Positions 13,283 through 25,904 of a DNA stretch of 64,000 bases are shown piece after piece. The position numbers were made by a program, and so were the translations under genes. Position 1 is the stretch's first letter; the number at the start of each line of letters is the position of its first letter. The notes under the pieces are model-generated. The model worked only from the letters and a program-made list of their open reading frames with translations, had not been told where the DNA came from and did not search any database. The DNA comes from Tubulanus polymorphus (taxonomy: Eukaryota > Nemertea > Palaeonemertea > Tubulaniformes > Tubulanidae). The stretch spans positions 2,170,001 through 2,234,000 of the forward strand of contig NC_134028.1 in NCBI RefSeq assembly GCF_964204645.1. The letters are read 5' to 3'.

Positions 13283-13416
13283 CTGGGCCAGTTGCTCAAA
13301 AGTTGGTTAAAGCTAACCAGCAGATAAATGCCGTAGTAAAAATGAACATAATTGTCACAATGTCAACTATACACTGGTTAACTTTGACTAACTTTTGAGC
13401 AACTGCAGGGGCCCTG
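13283..13416. mobile_element. MITE-like fold-back element with about 32-bp terminal inverted repeats
   Basis: The left arm contains CAGTTGCTCAAAAGTT followed by GGTTAAAGCTAACCAG. The right arm is its near-perfect reverse complement (CTGGTTAACTTTGACTAAC, then TTTTGAGCAACTG). GGGCC-rich words flank both ends. There is no coding capacity and the whole unit is about 135 bp, which fits a non-autonomous DNA transposon. I could not define target-site duplications. Confidence 0.65.
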
Positions 13417-13663
13417 GTGAAGAGACATGTATGACTCTGCCGTGCCAGTATAGAGCAGAAATCATAGAACGGTGGTTTTTTAGAAGGAAACCTTACTTTG
13501 TTGATGAACTGAATGCAAAAAATACAAGTAGATTTAAGTGCACTATATATGTATCTAGTAAACTCAGCTATACGGCTAACAAACTATCTTATTTTATAGA
13601 ATACTCACCAATAGAACTAATATTACTCATGAAACCGAAAGTTACACACTTTTCTTTACAGAA

Positions 13664-16600
13664 ATGATGTGGAAATTCCTTTGTTCTGTTGTTTTTGCCT
13701 TTTGCTGTGTTGAACTGATTTCATCACAAAACCCAACAAGTAACGTATCTATCTACAGGGAGATGGGGAACGGGAGTTAGGGTGGCAAGATAGAAAAGAA
13801 TCTTATCAAATTAAAACACATAGTAGTTTTCCGAAATGAGATAACAATTAAATTACTTTTGTCAGCATGTAAGAACACTCAAGAAGGCACAGAATACAAG
13901 GGTACACTGAGTACGACCTTCTCTGGGAGAACTTGTGACTCATGGTCAAACCGTCCCGGTTCTTACTCGTTCCCAGCGGGTGAAACTGCGACGAGTGCTC
14001 AAAACTACTGTCGTAATCCCGGAGCAGTTCAGGATACTAGGAATAAAGATGGTCGTTACCTCTCACCTATGCGAGCAGGACCTTGGTGTTATACAACTGA
14101 TGCATATGTGTGGGATTACTGTGACGTGCCGGTATGCGGTGAACCTCCTCGAGATCCTGGTCAGTGAATTTGAATTTGATCACATACATACCCGGTATTT
14201 TGGGGCAAACAATTGCACTAAATGGTATGATTATATATTTTGCAGGAGTTGACTGTTTTAAAGTTACGAGATCTATGAATAAGTACTATTTTTCTTACAA
14301 TGGTTCACGTAGTATGAGTAGACTTGACAATCGGTGTGTCTATGCCCCTAGAGTAGAAGGCCATTTTCTCAATGTCAGGTAACTTTATCAATAGGTTGAT
14401 TTAAATTTGATAATTTGTTTCTGATCCTGTACTGAAAAATCTAATGTCTTTTAGGAATTCCATAGCAAAATATATCAAAAGGAGTGACGTATGCTATGTT
14501 TATAATGGCGCCACTCACAGGCAATTGGGATGCTACGTGTATCTCGGAGATAACGCAAATAAACCATTCAGACTTGAAGGATGCAAATCCCCTGTTAATT
14601 GTGGTGAGTTTGAATTTAGAATAAACGTAGAAAAGATATATTGCGTATTCAAAATGGTTGATCCAATCGTTGTTGTGTTGTCATGGTTATAAGTAGAAAA
14701 TTAGCGTCTTCATTCTTTACATGCATCGATGTTGGTTATTTTTCAGCCCAATACGTAGCACCAGCAACCCCTCCACCAGCACGTAAGATTCACTGATTTA
14801 ACTATCAATATTCATATAGATTTCACTATCACTATCAGCCAATATTTCACATGCATTTATGTTTCTTTCGTCAAAATTAGCCTGCCAACCCGCATGTTCC
14901 AGTCAACATGAATGCATCAATAACATTTGCCAGTGCAAGACAGGATTAGTAACCAGTGGAACGACGTGTTCATGTCCCTCGGTAAATCTTTACTGGGACA
15001 CAACTACGTTAACTTGCCAGCGTAAGTGCAATTCAAAATTGCCATCTAAATCTCTTCCGAGAAAAATGATGATCTTCATCATGATTTTTTATTGATGCAA
15101 TGAGCGTAAAAATGTTGCGAATATTCTTAATATAGCTGCGTGTCAAGGTCGTTGCAAAGATAGGGAGATATGCGTGAATGGAAATACTTGTGAGTGTGTA
15201 ACTGGATTCAATAGATCTCCAAGCGGAATTTGTGAACGTGAGTTCATTCGAAGATACCGGTTCAAATTTAACTGCATCGAAATGTCACATAAACCTCTTA
15301 AATAAGAAATGTGACCAAAATCCTCTTAAATAATGCGATAAGATTCTTGATGTTTTTCATTTTACAGCTCCTCCTACAACATGTCAGAAAATATGTAGAG
15401 CGTATGGCGATCCACATTTCCTATCATTTGATGGGTTGAGTTACGATTTTCATGGCCTTTGCACGTATATACTAGCAGAATACAATGAACCAGCATCAAC
15501 CTGTCGGTTCAGAATCTCATTGAGAAGTGTTAGAGTTACACAGAGTGTTCCTGTTACCTTTTCAACCGTTCTCATGTTTGAATCGCTTACACCAGGACAA
15601 ACATTTTCGACTCGATTCAACCGAATTTCTAAACAATTAATGGTAAATCTCGTTTAATTGGATGGCTTAATGAAGATATCTACTAGAAATTAATTGATTT
15701 AGTTATTAATGAACTGTTGAATGTTATTACTGAGAGGAGGTAAATGTATAAAGACTATATTTGATTATGTACGAATGTATGTAGAGATATTGCTTTTTGC
15801 AAAATCGATAGCACATGTGATTTCGGATTCGACACATATTTTCACTCATTTTCAGATCAATAATAAATTGTCTTCAAGTCCATATGTTGGATTACCCGGT
15901 GATTACCAGGTTGGTTGTGAATTGGGAATGTTTTTTGTGAGAAGCGCTCAATGCAGTATTGATGTCACATTTAGAGATTTTACGGTGATCATACAGCTCG
16001 GAAAAGCAACTATAAATACCTACGCAGGTATTACATTTATTTCAAACGAATGTTCCTTACTCTTTATTCTAGACACTAGAAAATCTTTCCACAATTTTGA
16101 CTATATTTCATTTTGAATCTTTCCAAGTGAATGGAACTTTAATTCGTTCGATGAAACTGTCATTTAAAGTAACATGTCAGTTGGATAATGGAAAGTAATC
16201 AATCCGTACACAGGTAATCTGATTGGTCTATGCGGTAACTGTGATGGAGATAAAACTAACGACCTCGATAATTGTTCACAAGGCACGATGACGATCGGTT
16301 CTATAGGAAGAACGACATTAAGGAATTCCTGTTTAGCGAGCGATGCAGAATTATCATTAAGGCCAAGGTATTGTGAACGAGTGATTATCATGAAAATGAT
16401 GGCACATTAAAGCACTCCATATAAATCTATAGATAAGTAATCTTTATATTCCAACTATATTCCAATATTCCAACTCATACCTTAGTTGCGTCAACCCGAC
16501 ACCTCCAGTTACCTGCGAAAAAAGTATTCTTGATGCATTGGGATCGGACAAAGAAAAATGCGCTCTGTTAAAGTAAGTTTTAACCAAATATATTATGCAT

Positions 16601-19130
16601 GTTCTACATATTATCACTTGATAAATTGATTTGAAAATATTTTCATCATTTTAGGTCCTCACCGGGCCCATTCGCCCAGTGTTTGGCTAGTGGCGTGGTG
16701 GACGTTTCGCCTTTTTTTGAATCATGTAAAAAGGACGCGTGTTACACACGAGCAGATATAAACAAACAAAAAGAAATAATTTGCGCGAGTCTTAGCACAT
16801 TTGAGGTGAAATGTAGAGAAGCTGGGTTTACAACTGATGTTTGGAGATCAGCAACTTTCTGTCGTTAGTATCCAACATAAATGTACATGTATTATGATTT
16901 ATGTAAAAATACATGCGATAAGACAACAAACATGATAGATAGATAATCTATTTCTCTACAACCAACTTTAATTCTTTTTAAATATTTGTAATTTCTGTTG
17001 CAGCGACACCTGAATGCCCACAAAATTCACATTACAACCACAGTGCTGTTACCCCTCGACCAACATGCACACAACCGTTCCAATACCATGCAGCAAACGC
17101 CGTCAAATTACCATTGTGTATTTGCGACGATGGGTACATGCTTTCTGGACAAATATGTGTTCTCAAATCAAAATGCGGTATAAATTCGTTTCCATTTTAC
17201 ATTTCATGGTTTATCGATTTGTTAATTACTATTTGCAGCATTATTTACTATCACTCTTTGATCACCAGATGTATGTGTTCAGTCTCAGTGTAAAAATGGT
17301 GGAATTTGTGAACCACAGAACAGTGGTTACAGATGTATCTGTCAAAAGGACTTTACAGGAGATTACTGTGAAAACGGTTAAGTTATCAGTCAGATTGTAT
17401 TATTAGTGCAATTAGTTCACATAGGCGAAACGTGGTTTATAATTTTTATTTTAGATTTCCTTTCTAATGAAATATGGTAAAGATTTTGTGTTCTTTATGA
17501 GCTGTTTTCAATTTCTAAGAAAAGGGAAAATGGAACGATGATACGTTTTTTCACAGGTCCTGGTAATTTGTGTGATCCAAATCCATGCAATGGTGGGGTG
17601 TGCCAGATTGATCCATATGGTGAAGTAGTTTGCCAATGTCCAGAATCCCTTACTGGTGAACGATGTACAACTCCAGTACCTGTTGGTAAATAGTGAAATA
17701 CCACTTGCCCACTTTTAGAATAACTAAGAAAGTCATTATACAGGTTTTATTCTATTCTTTAGATCCCTGTTCGCCAAACCCATGTAAAAATGGTCTGTGC
17801 CAAATTCTGCTGGTAAATGGCGTTCCGAACACATACACTTGCAGCTGTGATCCGGATTATACTGGGGATCAATGTCAATGCGGCCCTAACACACCTTACG
17901 ACGCTAACTCTGGTGAATGTGTCAGTAAGTATACCAGTATCTGAATGATTATAATTGAAAACCTGTATTTTACTTAGTAACAAGTTAGCTGCGCTTATTA
18001 GCCATTGTTTATTACAGATTGCTGTTCTTCAATTTCTTTCAGAAGATCTAATTATAAAATGCCTGACACCGTTGGTTTGATATTTTAGGTAATCCATGCT
18101 CGGCAAACCCATGTGGTACCAATGGACAATGTGTTCAATCTGCAGCAGGTCACACTTGTAACTGTAATGCGGGTTTTACCGGTGATCAATGTCAATGTGG
18201 CCCTAACACACCTTACGACGCTAACTCTGGTACATGTGTCAGTAAGTATACCGATATCTGAACAAAATGATTGATAAGAAAAATCAATTAACACAAAAGC
18301 CACAACATCATGGCTGTTAATTTTACTAAGATTTATTATGAAATGTCTGAAATCATTTGTTTTTACTTTAGGTAATCCATGCTCGGCTAACCCATGTGGT
18401 TCCAATGGACAATGTGTTCAATCTGCAGCAGGTTACACTTGTAACTGTAATGCGGATTTTACCGGTGATCAATGTCAATGCGGCCCTAATACACCTTACG
18501 ACGCGAACACTCGCGCATGCAAATCAGGTGAATCATTTTCTGACTGACAAATATGCATATCATAAAACATTTGCAAAATTAGAAATATTCTCCTGACCTC
18601 ATTAAATTCTTACAGTTTGTAATAGCTGCACAGATCGTCAAGTGCTCGATGCTAGTGGAATCTGTCAATGTGTATCAGGAACAACATGGAACGGATCGCA
18701 GTGCGTCTGTGATTCCAATCGCCTCTGGGACCCCGTAACGAAAAAATGCTTTGGTAAAATTTTTACATACATTCGAAATGATTCTTGGCAACATTTTAAG
18801 CTCTACCAAAGCCGTGATGCCTTCTAATTAGCTATGCCTATCGGAACTTTAAATGATACTGTTAATCATTGGCTATTACTCATTAAGATATTTCTTCTTT
18901 TTAGCGCATGTTGCTAGTGCAGGTAATTCTTACGATTTACCATTTCAAAATTATGATTTGGTCGAAACAATCTAATAAATGCAAATTGTTTTCATTGTGA
19001 AATATCAATCCTTTCAGGATGGTGCAGGCTATTCGTTACGAATCCATGTAGCCCAGGATTATGCGTTCCCAATGGTCGAGGATATTACTGCATTTGTCCC
19101 AATGGGCACACAATTTCTGGATGCCGCTAG
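13664..19130 (+). CDS. Secreted kringle - VWD/C8/TIL/EGF modular protein, single VWD unit (gene B)
   Basis: Exons: 13664-13739, 13866-14159, 14246-14378, 14455-14603, 14747-14782, 14881-15021, 15136-15237, 15368-15642, 15856-16027, 16214-16367, 16486-16572, 16655-16863, 17004-17177, 17269-17376, 17557-17685, 17763-17924, 18089-18241, 18372-18527, 18616-18753, 18905-18922, 19018-19130. The total is 2979 nt (992 aa). Order: signal peptide (1-21); kringle (27-117); divergent kringle (to 217); PATPPPA linker; two EGF-like; VWD (about 314-510, YGDPHFLSFDG); C8 (to 609); TIL (to 667); five EGF (to 903, the last two nearly identical); a Cys-rich module; a 6-residue microexon; and a terminal EGF-like module ending in CR. 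It is a tandem paralogue of gene A about 11.3 kb downstream, on the same strand. ATG is doubled at the start (13664 and 13667); I chose the first. Confidence 0.85.
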
Positions 19131-19409
19131 AACCCGACCATCGAATGGTGAGGTTTACAGGTTTAATCATCTGTTTCGTAATATTTTGGATTTTTACTTA
19201 TGCGTCTCATTTCTTTCTAGACTGTGAGAAATGCGTTCGCTTCTTGTTTTGTTTGTGATGAATAATGTAGCACCAGAAAAGACTGATATCCAACAATTTC
19301 TTCTCATGTCATGAAATTAATTGTATTTGATTCATAACTAATAAAACATATTTACGCAAACAATGCAGTGTCTAAAATTCATCTATGGTGCATTTGATCC
19401 TAGAGTTTC
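19131..19409 (+). other. Gene B 3' UTR with a probable intron
   Basis: After the TAG stop at 19128-19130, a candidate donor (ATG|GTGAGG, intron starting at about 19148) and an acceptor (TTCTTTCTAG ending at 19220) bracket a short 3' UTR intron. The following exon matches window bases 4-195. AATAAA lies at 19340-19345. A stop codon more than 50 nt upstream of an exon junction could expose the transcript to nonsense-mediated decay; here the distance is only about 17 nt. Confidence 0.5.
19340..19345 (+). other. Poly(A) signal AATAAA of gene B
   Basis: AATAAA in the same CTAATAAAACAT context as in the other array members. Confidence 0.6.
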
Positions 19410-19768
19410 ATTCATGATTTGATCCCATGCGAGGAATAGGCACTTGAGGATTATAATAGACCTATAGAATTTGCTTCCATGCGGCCAATGAATCTACTAA
19501 AACCCCCCAAAATTGACTAAATAACATCTACTAAGTAGCAAAATCAATGATAACAAGAAAAAAAATTTGAAGGTATATTGAAAAAACAAAACACACATAG
19601 GCCTGAATTGCTTAATATTGTCGACAATTAAAAAGATGATATTGATTATGTAAGCCCTACACATGTAATAGACGTTATTATAGATTTGAATATATCAATA
19701 ATTGAATTGATCGGCAACCAGGGCCAACTTCGTTATCGGAGTAAGTGGCCCATAGTCGAACTAGTGAA

Positions 19769-19799
19769 ACCATGGACTCTTCGTTTTAGAGTCCATGGT
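19769..19799. repeat. Perfect 12-bp stem, 7-nt loop hairpin
   Basis: ACCATGGACTCT at 19769-19780 is the exact reverse complement of AGAGTCCATGGT at 19788-19799. No downstream T-run or gene context assigns a role. It is probably part of a repeat. Confidence 0.6.
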
Positions 19800-21529
19800 G
19801 AAACCGAACGTTAGTCAGTCGGAAATTCCGGAATAGTTCGGAAATTAAGCGCATTCGGTTATTAGTTCCGAGCACTAGTCGACTAGATACGAAAACCGAA
19901 TTTGGCCCGTCTAACCTTGATATATTGATGACGTAGCACACAGTCTCAAAAGTTATTATAAAAATGTATCAAAAACAAAATAACAGTTATACAACAGTTA
20001 TGAAGAGTGAGACTTAAATGATTATTTCAGTATCTATATACGGGGTGCACCAGTTTAGTAACTAAAACTAACAGATTTGTCATAATTTGTCTGAATTTGG
20101 CGTGCATATTTTTAACCGATCATCCGCTCCGCTAGCCATGAGGCTTGCATGAAGGTGAAAGCATTGATATTCTGACACTCAATACACTTTTTTCCTTACA
20201 CTTTCTAAACTTCCTTGCGCGAAGCGACGTCTAAGGCTGGCTTAATGTCGACGCCTAGACCAACGCAACCGGCCGGATAATCGCCGATCAGCGCCACATA
20301 ACTTCAGCGTTTTCAAACTTCCAAGCATTTTCAAACTTCAAAAGAAAAGATGCCATTGACCGCAATTCAAGAATGGCCAGTGACCTACCTGTAATACCTT
20401 TTGAAATCATTCCCCGAAGCTTTTGTTATTGGTGATGCAACCAATCACCGGCTACGAACTTTAAGGGGGTCAGTTAAAAACTGGTGGGCGCTCCTACAAG
20501 TTGTCATTACACTTGGAAATTCTACACGGCGAAGAAGTCTCTGTCGCTGGTTATTGGTCAGATAGGACACGTTTTAGAAAAAGAGAATTTTCATTAGATT
20601 GTAACAAACGCAGCTGAGCTGATAAATTATTTGTTATTAATACAACTGGATTTTGGCAACAGGACACGGAATTTAAAAATGACTTTAAGATTGACTCTTA
20701 AATAAAAGGATTACATTTTCAAATTGCTGCTTCATCCGCGTTACAAAGTTGCTGTAAGGTAGGTGGAACATTTATTTAACATTAGCGGTCGAAATTATGT
20801 TTTATAGGTTTAGATTTAGGAAGAAATAGTTGCACTTTAGGTTAGGGTTAGGTCAGGTTTAATTAACAGGTACCGGTACCCAGTGTTCCAGCTTCATGGA
20901 AGATACAACAGACTCGCCTACCGATGAAAAACAAGAGCGGTCCGAATTGAATAAGGTAGGACATATTTCAGCGTGGACTTATCAACTAGAGTTGATACGT
21001 CCATGATTTCAGTGAGAAGAAAAAGACCCCCGGGCCGCAGAAGATCGAACCCGAAGTTCAATGATGATGATAGAGTGGCTTGAAAAATTCAGGTGCGATT
21101 TGTATGACATGTTTAATTGTTCTTGTAGATAAATAGAATTGATAGAATTTATGGTAGTTCTAACTAGTTATTTGACCCCCCCAATTAAAACATAATTTCA
21201 ACCGTTAATTCTTAGGTATTTTGAATATATTTCACGATTATTCAACGCCCCCCACCCTCACCCCTCCCCTTAAAACGAAGCTTCCACGATTTTGTGGGTC
21301 AAGCGTGACTTCGATAGGATGAGGAATTGACGATTTGGACTTGACAACTTTTTTCTACATAATAGAAACTACATAAACGTTAACACATGTAGAGCTAGGG
21401 GGTTGGACTATTAACCCCCCAAAAACATACAGATAACAGTGATACAAATATAAAACAATGGAAAAATATACACTTATATAATATTACACATTAAAATGAT
21501 AGAATTAAATTTTTCACGCGCCATTTCAT

Positions 21530-21745
21530 TTTCTCGCGCCATTTTTTCGAAGTCTCATCTCGCGCCGTTTTATTTTGAAGTCTCATCTCGCGCCATTTCA
21601 TTTTGAAGTCTCATCTCGCGCCATTTCATTTTGAAGTTTCATCTCGCGCCATTTCATTTTGAAGTCTCATCTCGCGCCATTTTATTTGGAGGTAATCTCG
21701 CGCAGTTTTATTTGGAGGTAATCTCGCGCCATTTTATTTTTAAGT
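21530..21745. repeat. Tandem repeat with CGCGCC core, 28-bp then 26-bp period
   Basis: The word CTCGCGCC recurs with starts spaced 28 bp (21561, 21589, 21617, 21645, 21673) and then 26 bp (21699, 21725). The spacer TTTCATTTTGAAG changes to TTTATTTGGAGG where the period changes. Each unit carries CpG-dense CGCGCC in otherwise AT-rich DNA. Confidence 0.85.
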
Positions 21746-22669
21746 AATCTCTTTATTTTTATTTGTCTTTTTTGCGCATCCCAGATACATCACTTATTTT
21801 GTTGTTCTGTAAATAATCATATATCAACTCACTCAGTTTTGTATTGTAATATATGTATTGTACCATATATTGTATTATGTATTGTAATGTTTTGTATTAT
21901 GTATTTGTAATTACGTACTCTTCTCACTCGGTTCTCTCTAATTAGTGTCAGTCTGCCTATAAATACTGATTAGTAGCGAAAGCTTGTGCGTCAAATAAAC
22001 CTATATTGTATACTTATACTTGTCTCGTAATAATTATTCTAAACCCGGTTTATACCCAAGGCTCCTCTACGGAATAAGGGAACATCGTGTTTTAATTCCT
22101 GATTCGGACCCACTGTCGCAGCCTTCGTCAGTGGACACAGGACAACTCGGGCTGGATTCGAACCCTTGAAAGCAGCAGGCCCTGCTCTTGGACATTGAGG
22201 AAAACTTCTGAGACTAAGATTCGATTTTCAGCCTTCTTTGACGAAGAGAACTTCAGCGGGACAATACTCAGAATTCGAACTTGTGGAATGAACCTGTTGT
22301 GGAATTTTCTGCGAAAGCTTCATTTTTCTACTAGAAAGGAAATTAAATCAATTTTATATCGGTAACGATTACGACGAGTAGTATTGAAACAAACACAGTT
22401 AACCTACACGGCTGTCTGGAATCAGTTGTTTCGGGATGAAAAATTTGCAGATAATTCCGAAACATATTCATTCCATCACGAGGAGACTGAAATTGACTGG
22501 TGACCCACGTACGCTGGGCGAACTTTGGTTATCTGAGTTAGTCGCGACTATAGTTGAACTGTTGAACTGAATCGTCATTCATGAACATGTAGACCGGAAA
22601 TAAATCGGAGTTACGCATGCGCACAACAAAGCACCGACCTGGTGTGAAAAAAAACAATTCGCGACCAGT

Positions 22670-22800
22670 CTAACTCCATCTTCACCCGTCAAGGGATTCG
22701 AACCCACTACGCTAAAGCTGTTCGCCGAAGCGAGTTCGGGAGTGATACCTGACCCCTGGCAAGCGAGGATGGTCTAACTCCGATAACCGAAGTTGATTAG
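22670..22800 (-). mobile_element. tRNA-like SINE copy (with a box B-like motif)
   Basis: On the minus strand the element reads ATCCTCGCTTGCCAGGGGTC..., then GTGGGTTCGAATCCCTTGAC, then GGGTGAAGATGG. It shares these blocks in order with 25905-26045 on the plus strand. GGTTCGAATCC is a good RNA polymerase III box B. TCTAACTCC words flank it. A complete tRNA cloverleaf is not evident, so a SINE is more likely than a functional tRNA. Confidence 0.6.
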
Positions 22801-22943
22801 ACTGGTTGCCTGTGCCTCGAAGCATAGACCGGTCACCAGTCTGGCCTAAAGTTTACTTATGATCCACTAGATGGCGCTTTTGACTGACCAATTCAATTCA
22901 AATTCATAGGAAAACAATATATTTTGGGGGTGTAGGATCGGTG

Positions 22944-24829
22944 ATGTTTCAAGAGGAGCAGCTCAGAGAAAGTGCCTGTGATGGCGATATCGAACGTGTA
23001 CAGCGACTTATTCAACAAGGAGTCAGTGTGAACTCGAAACACAACATCAATGGTTGGTGAGTGGGCCCTCTCGCTCTCCTCAGTCTCAACGATCGATATA
23101 AACAAAAAGTCAAAAGTAAAAGTGTAAATCGTCTTCCTCTCTCACTCTCAGTCTCAGTCTCAGTTAGTCTGAATACCAGTCGTTGTTACTGTTCCCTACA
23201 ACCTTGAGACCTTTATCAGTCTGATTCGACTCGGTCTCTCTAAGTTTAACTAATAAGTCGATTCATTCAATTCAACATGTTCAAGGATAGGATTGAAAGG
23301 ATTGGAAAGGAGTTAATTTTTCATGTAGGTAGTATGTTTATAGGCCTACTAGTTCTCTAGAGACGAGAGCAGAGTAAATCTGTGGGGGTTGGGGTGAGGG
23401 TTATTGAGACTTGGGTCACATCATTTTTCTGTGATCACATTAAAAGCGCTGTGAACTGTAAAGCGTTCATTATGTTTTCCTGATCTCCTTAGCGTTTTAA
23501 CGTAACGCGGCCGGGTAGGGATAAGGGGTCAGGTTTCAGACGATGCAGACGTTATAGTATCACAGAATACTATAGTTAGTTACCTAATCGTTGGTGGTAA
23601 GCTTTTTATAATCCGATGAGCTTATACCATTCATGTGGTTTGTGAAAATATCCGATCGTGAAACTAAACCACAGACAGGTTACTGACTAAGAATTCTATT
23701 GACAGTTCTGTGTAGTCTAGCTTTTGTGTAGTGGATTTTGTGGCTCAGCTTCGCGGTGATTGCGTCAGTTGACAGTAGATTTTCATTAAATGTTCGAAGC
23801 TCGTTGGGGACACCCTCGAATTTCCGATATTTTTTCCGACCTTTTGAATGATGCCTTACCTACTGACCCTAGTTGTCAAGATATTTTCTTTTTTACATAG
23901 GACCCCGCTTCATTGGGCGTGTAAGCGTGGGCATCAATCGATTGTTTCATTGCTTCTTATGAATGGAGCTGAACGGAATGTAACCAATAATAAAGGAGAA
24001 TTACCAGTTGAATTGACTGATAAACTGCAAATTCGCGAAATACTTGGAGGTTAGTCTAGTAGGGCGTTAGAGACCTTTACTAACAAATGAACTGTCAAAT
24101 GATTGTATTCTTTATATATATGTATATATATATATATATATATTTCAGCATCTAGTGACACACAATACAAGTGCGAAGATTTACCGATAACACCGAACTA
24201 CATCAGTCATCCCAAATTTCCGTACATCAAATCTTCTTCAACTCCGGCCAACATGAACGGCTACGCTGCTCCTGCTGAGAAGGATGAGATGTTGAGAAGT
24301 AAAATGTCTTCAGTTGCAGTACCTTCACCTTCATTAATGCAGCCAAATTATTTACTTCACAAAGAGGGTATTTTAGATGAAAAAGGTAAATTATCTATCG
24401 CAGGTTTACGATGTAAGAGATCTTCGGTTTTTCTATTCTGTATTTATAAGCCATAAATCCAACATTGCGTTTCTATGAACTTTTACGTTCTTTATCTTAG
24501 AGTTAGTTCTGAAGGTACGAATTGCTTTAGCGGCCGAAACGGATTTCATCGAAATCGAGTTGGATCGTAACAAACTCACGTACGAAAATCTGCTGCTGAC
24601 GTGTTGTCGAGAGCTCGAGGTCGACAGACATCTCGCGTATAGAATCCGTAAAATGCCGAACACGATTTTGAGAAAGGACAAAGACGTGCGACGATTGCTG
24701 GATTTCCAGCAGATCGAACTGATTTTAACTAGTCAAGCGACTAGCGCGATATCGAGACATTACGGTGGTAGTCAAGGTGGTAAACAGATCATTTCTCCTG
24801 CCAAAGATTTCAAACCAATCGTTTATTGA
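22944..24829 (+). CDS. ANKRD40: Ankyrin repeat domain-containing protein 40
   Basis: Four coding exons: 22944-23056, 23901-24049, 24149-24403, 24501-24829. They total 846 nt (281 aa) and the frame closes. Residues 1-87 hold ankyrin repeats (QLRESACDGDIERVQRLIQQ; PLHWACKRGHQSIVSLLL). The middle holds the family motif PNYISHPKFPYI. The C-terminal domain (from about residue 173) begins ELVLKVRIA and contains FIEIELDRNKLTYE and RKMPNTILRKDKDVRRLLDF, which I recognise from vertebrate ANKRD40. The family's molecular function is poorly known. The third donor is the weaker GCAG|GTTTAC; the nearby T|GTAAGA would create an immediate stop. It is shorter than the human protein because the middle linker is short. 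Intron 2 ends in a TA microsatellite. Confidence 0.93.
24123..24142. repeat. TA microsatellite in ANKRD40 intron 2
   Basis: About ten TA dinucleotides end directly at the TTTCAG acceptor of exon 3 (24149), occupying the place of the polypyrimidine tract. Confidence 0.9.
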
Positions 24830-25904
24830 CACTTACAAATATTCCGTCATTGAGAACAAATTTTACTTCAGTTGTCGATGAATCAACATTAATTCTGGAA
24901 ATAGATATACATCATGGACATTTATTGCATCGAACACCCGCTGGGTCCGATTGGGTCCGATTACTGAGAATAAGTTGAGATTTGAAAGCTCATTTCAATC
25001 ATGGTATCAATACCACCAGTTTCGTCTTGAAATTAAAGCCGGACTTCGTTCTAGTCCTGAGAATCCTGGAAAGGTCAGGCCTCTGGAAATAAGTAATGAT
25101 TTTGGGAAATGATTTAAAATGTTAAGTGTCTAAAACTATTAAAAAGGTATGGAATTTTAGAAATGCGGTCGGGATTAATTTTTCTCATGGTTTTAGTACT
25201 GCGTTGTGAAAATTAATTCTGGTGGCTAAGATGGGAACATCTTATGCATTTCCTTATCTACGTAGTAGCTTATGGTACCCTATGGAAAATCAACGACTGC
25301 AATTGGTACAAACCCTTGTATGGGTAACTAGATCTTAACAATAGACAGTAGCATGTTTTACCCCATAAAATTATTAATTGTTTACATTGATGAAACATTT
25401 TTAGATCCTACGTTTTTTCAGATTTTCAATACCAGGTATATTCTGTAATCTTTTCCCCCGATTTCAAATGTCTTCCTTGATTTCACGTATTAATACTATT
25501 AATCATTCAAAACAATCTACTGCTTTCAGTAGGCCCTATCAATTAGGTATTTAATTTTGTTACATTAAATTTTGATAGTGCATTTTATCAATAGAAAATA
25601 AATTTTCCGTTAAATTAATAACTAGTGTATTATGTTGTTTATTGAATCGGTGGCAGTTTAAGCTTCTGGTGCTTGTCACGGGTCAATACTTGAGCCAGTC
25701 ACAAAGATGTCATATTGTATGTAGCAAGCAAATAATCCAGTAGAATATAAACTGAATATAACGTAATATCTCCCCAACAAAAATACAAATACCCTGATAC
25801 AAATTTACTCTTTGCGACTAATCTATTATAAAAGAAATTCCAGTCCGTTCAGTGCTGTCTTTAAGAGTGGTCATTTTCTATGAATCCGACCTGCAGATCA
25901 GTTA
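24830..25904 (+). other. ANKRD40 3' UTR and flank
   Basis: No further coding sequence. AATAAA at 25597-25602 is a plausible distal poly(A) signal. Confidence 0.45.

Larger units (their letters stand above)
11257..13663. other. Gene A 3' UTR and intergenic spacer to gene B
   Basis: No supported coding gene. AATAAA at 11569-11574 probably ends gene A. Unlike gene B, gene A's 3' flank does not resemble window bases 1-195. The ORFs at 12371-12649 and 13395-13667 show no family signal, and the second runs out of a fold-back element at 13283-13416. A TTTACAG three bases before the gene B ATG suggests an untranslated leader exon. Confidence 0.5.
19410..22669. other. Intergenic, repeat-rich, no coding gene seen
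   Basis: This stretch contains a fold-back hairpin (19769-19799), a dispersed-repeat fragment (19690-19740, related to 54320-54372), and a CGCGCC-containing tandem repeat (21530-21745). At 21945-22010 a TATAAATA box is followed by AATAAA within about 60 bp, as in LTRs, but I see no paired LTR, primer-binding site or retroviral-type ORF. Confidence 0.4.

Noticed and set aside
21780-22030. Solo LTR
   Set aside because: A TATA box and AATAAA occur at LTR-like spacing, but no TG...CA ends, target duplication, primer-binding site or partner LTR could be identified.
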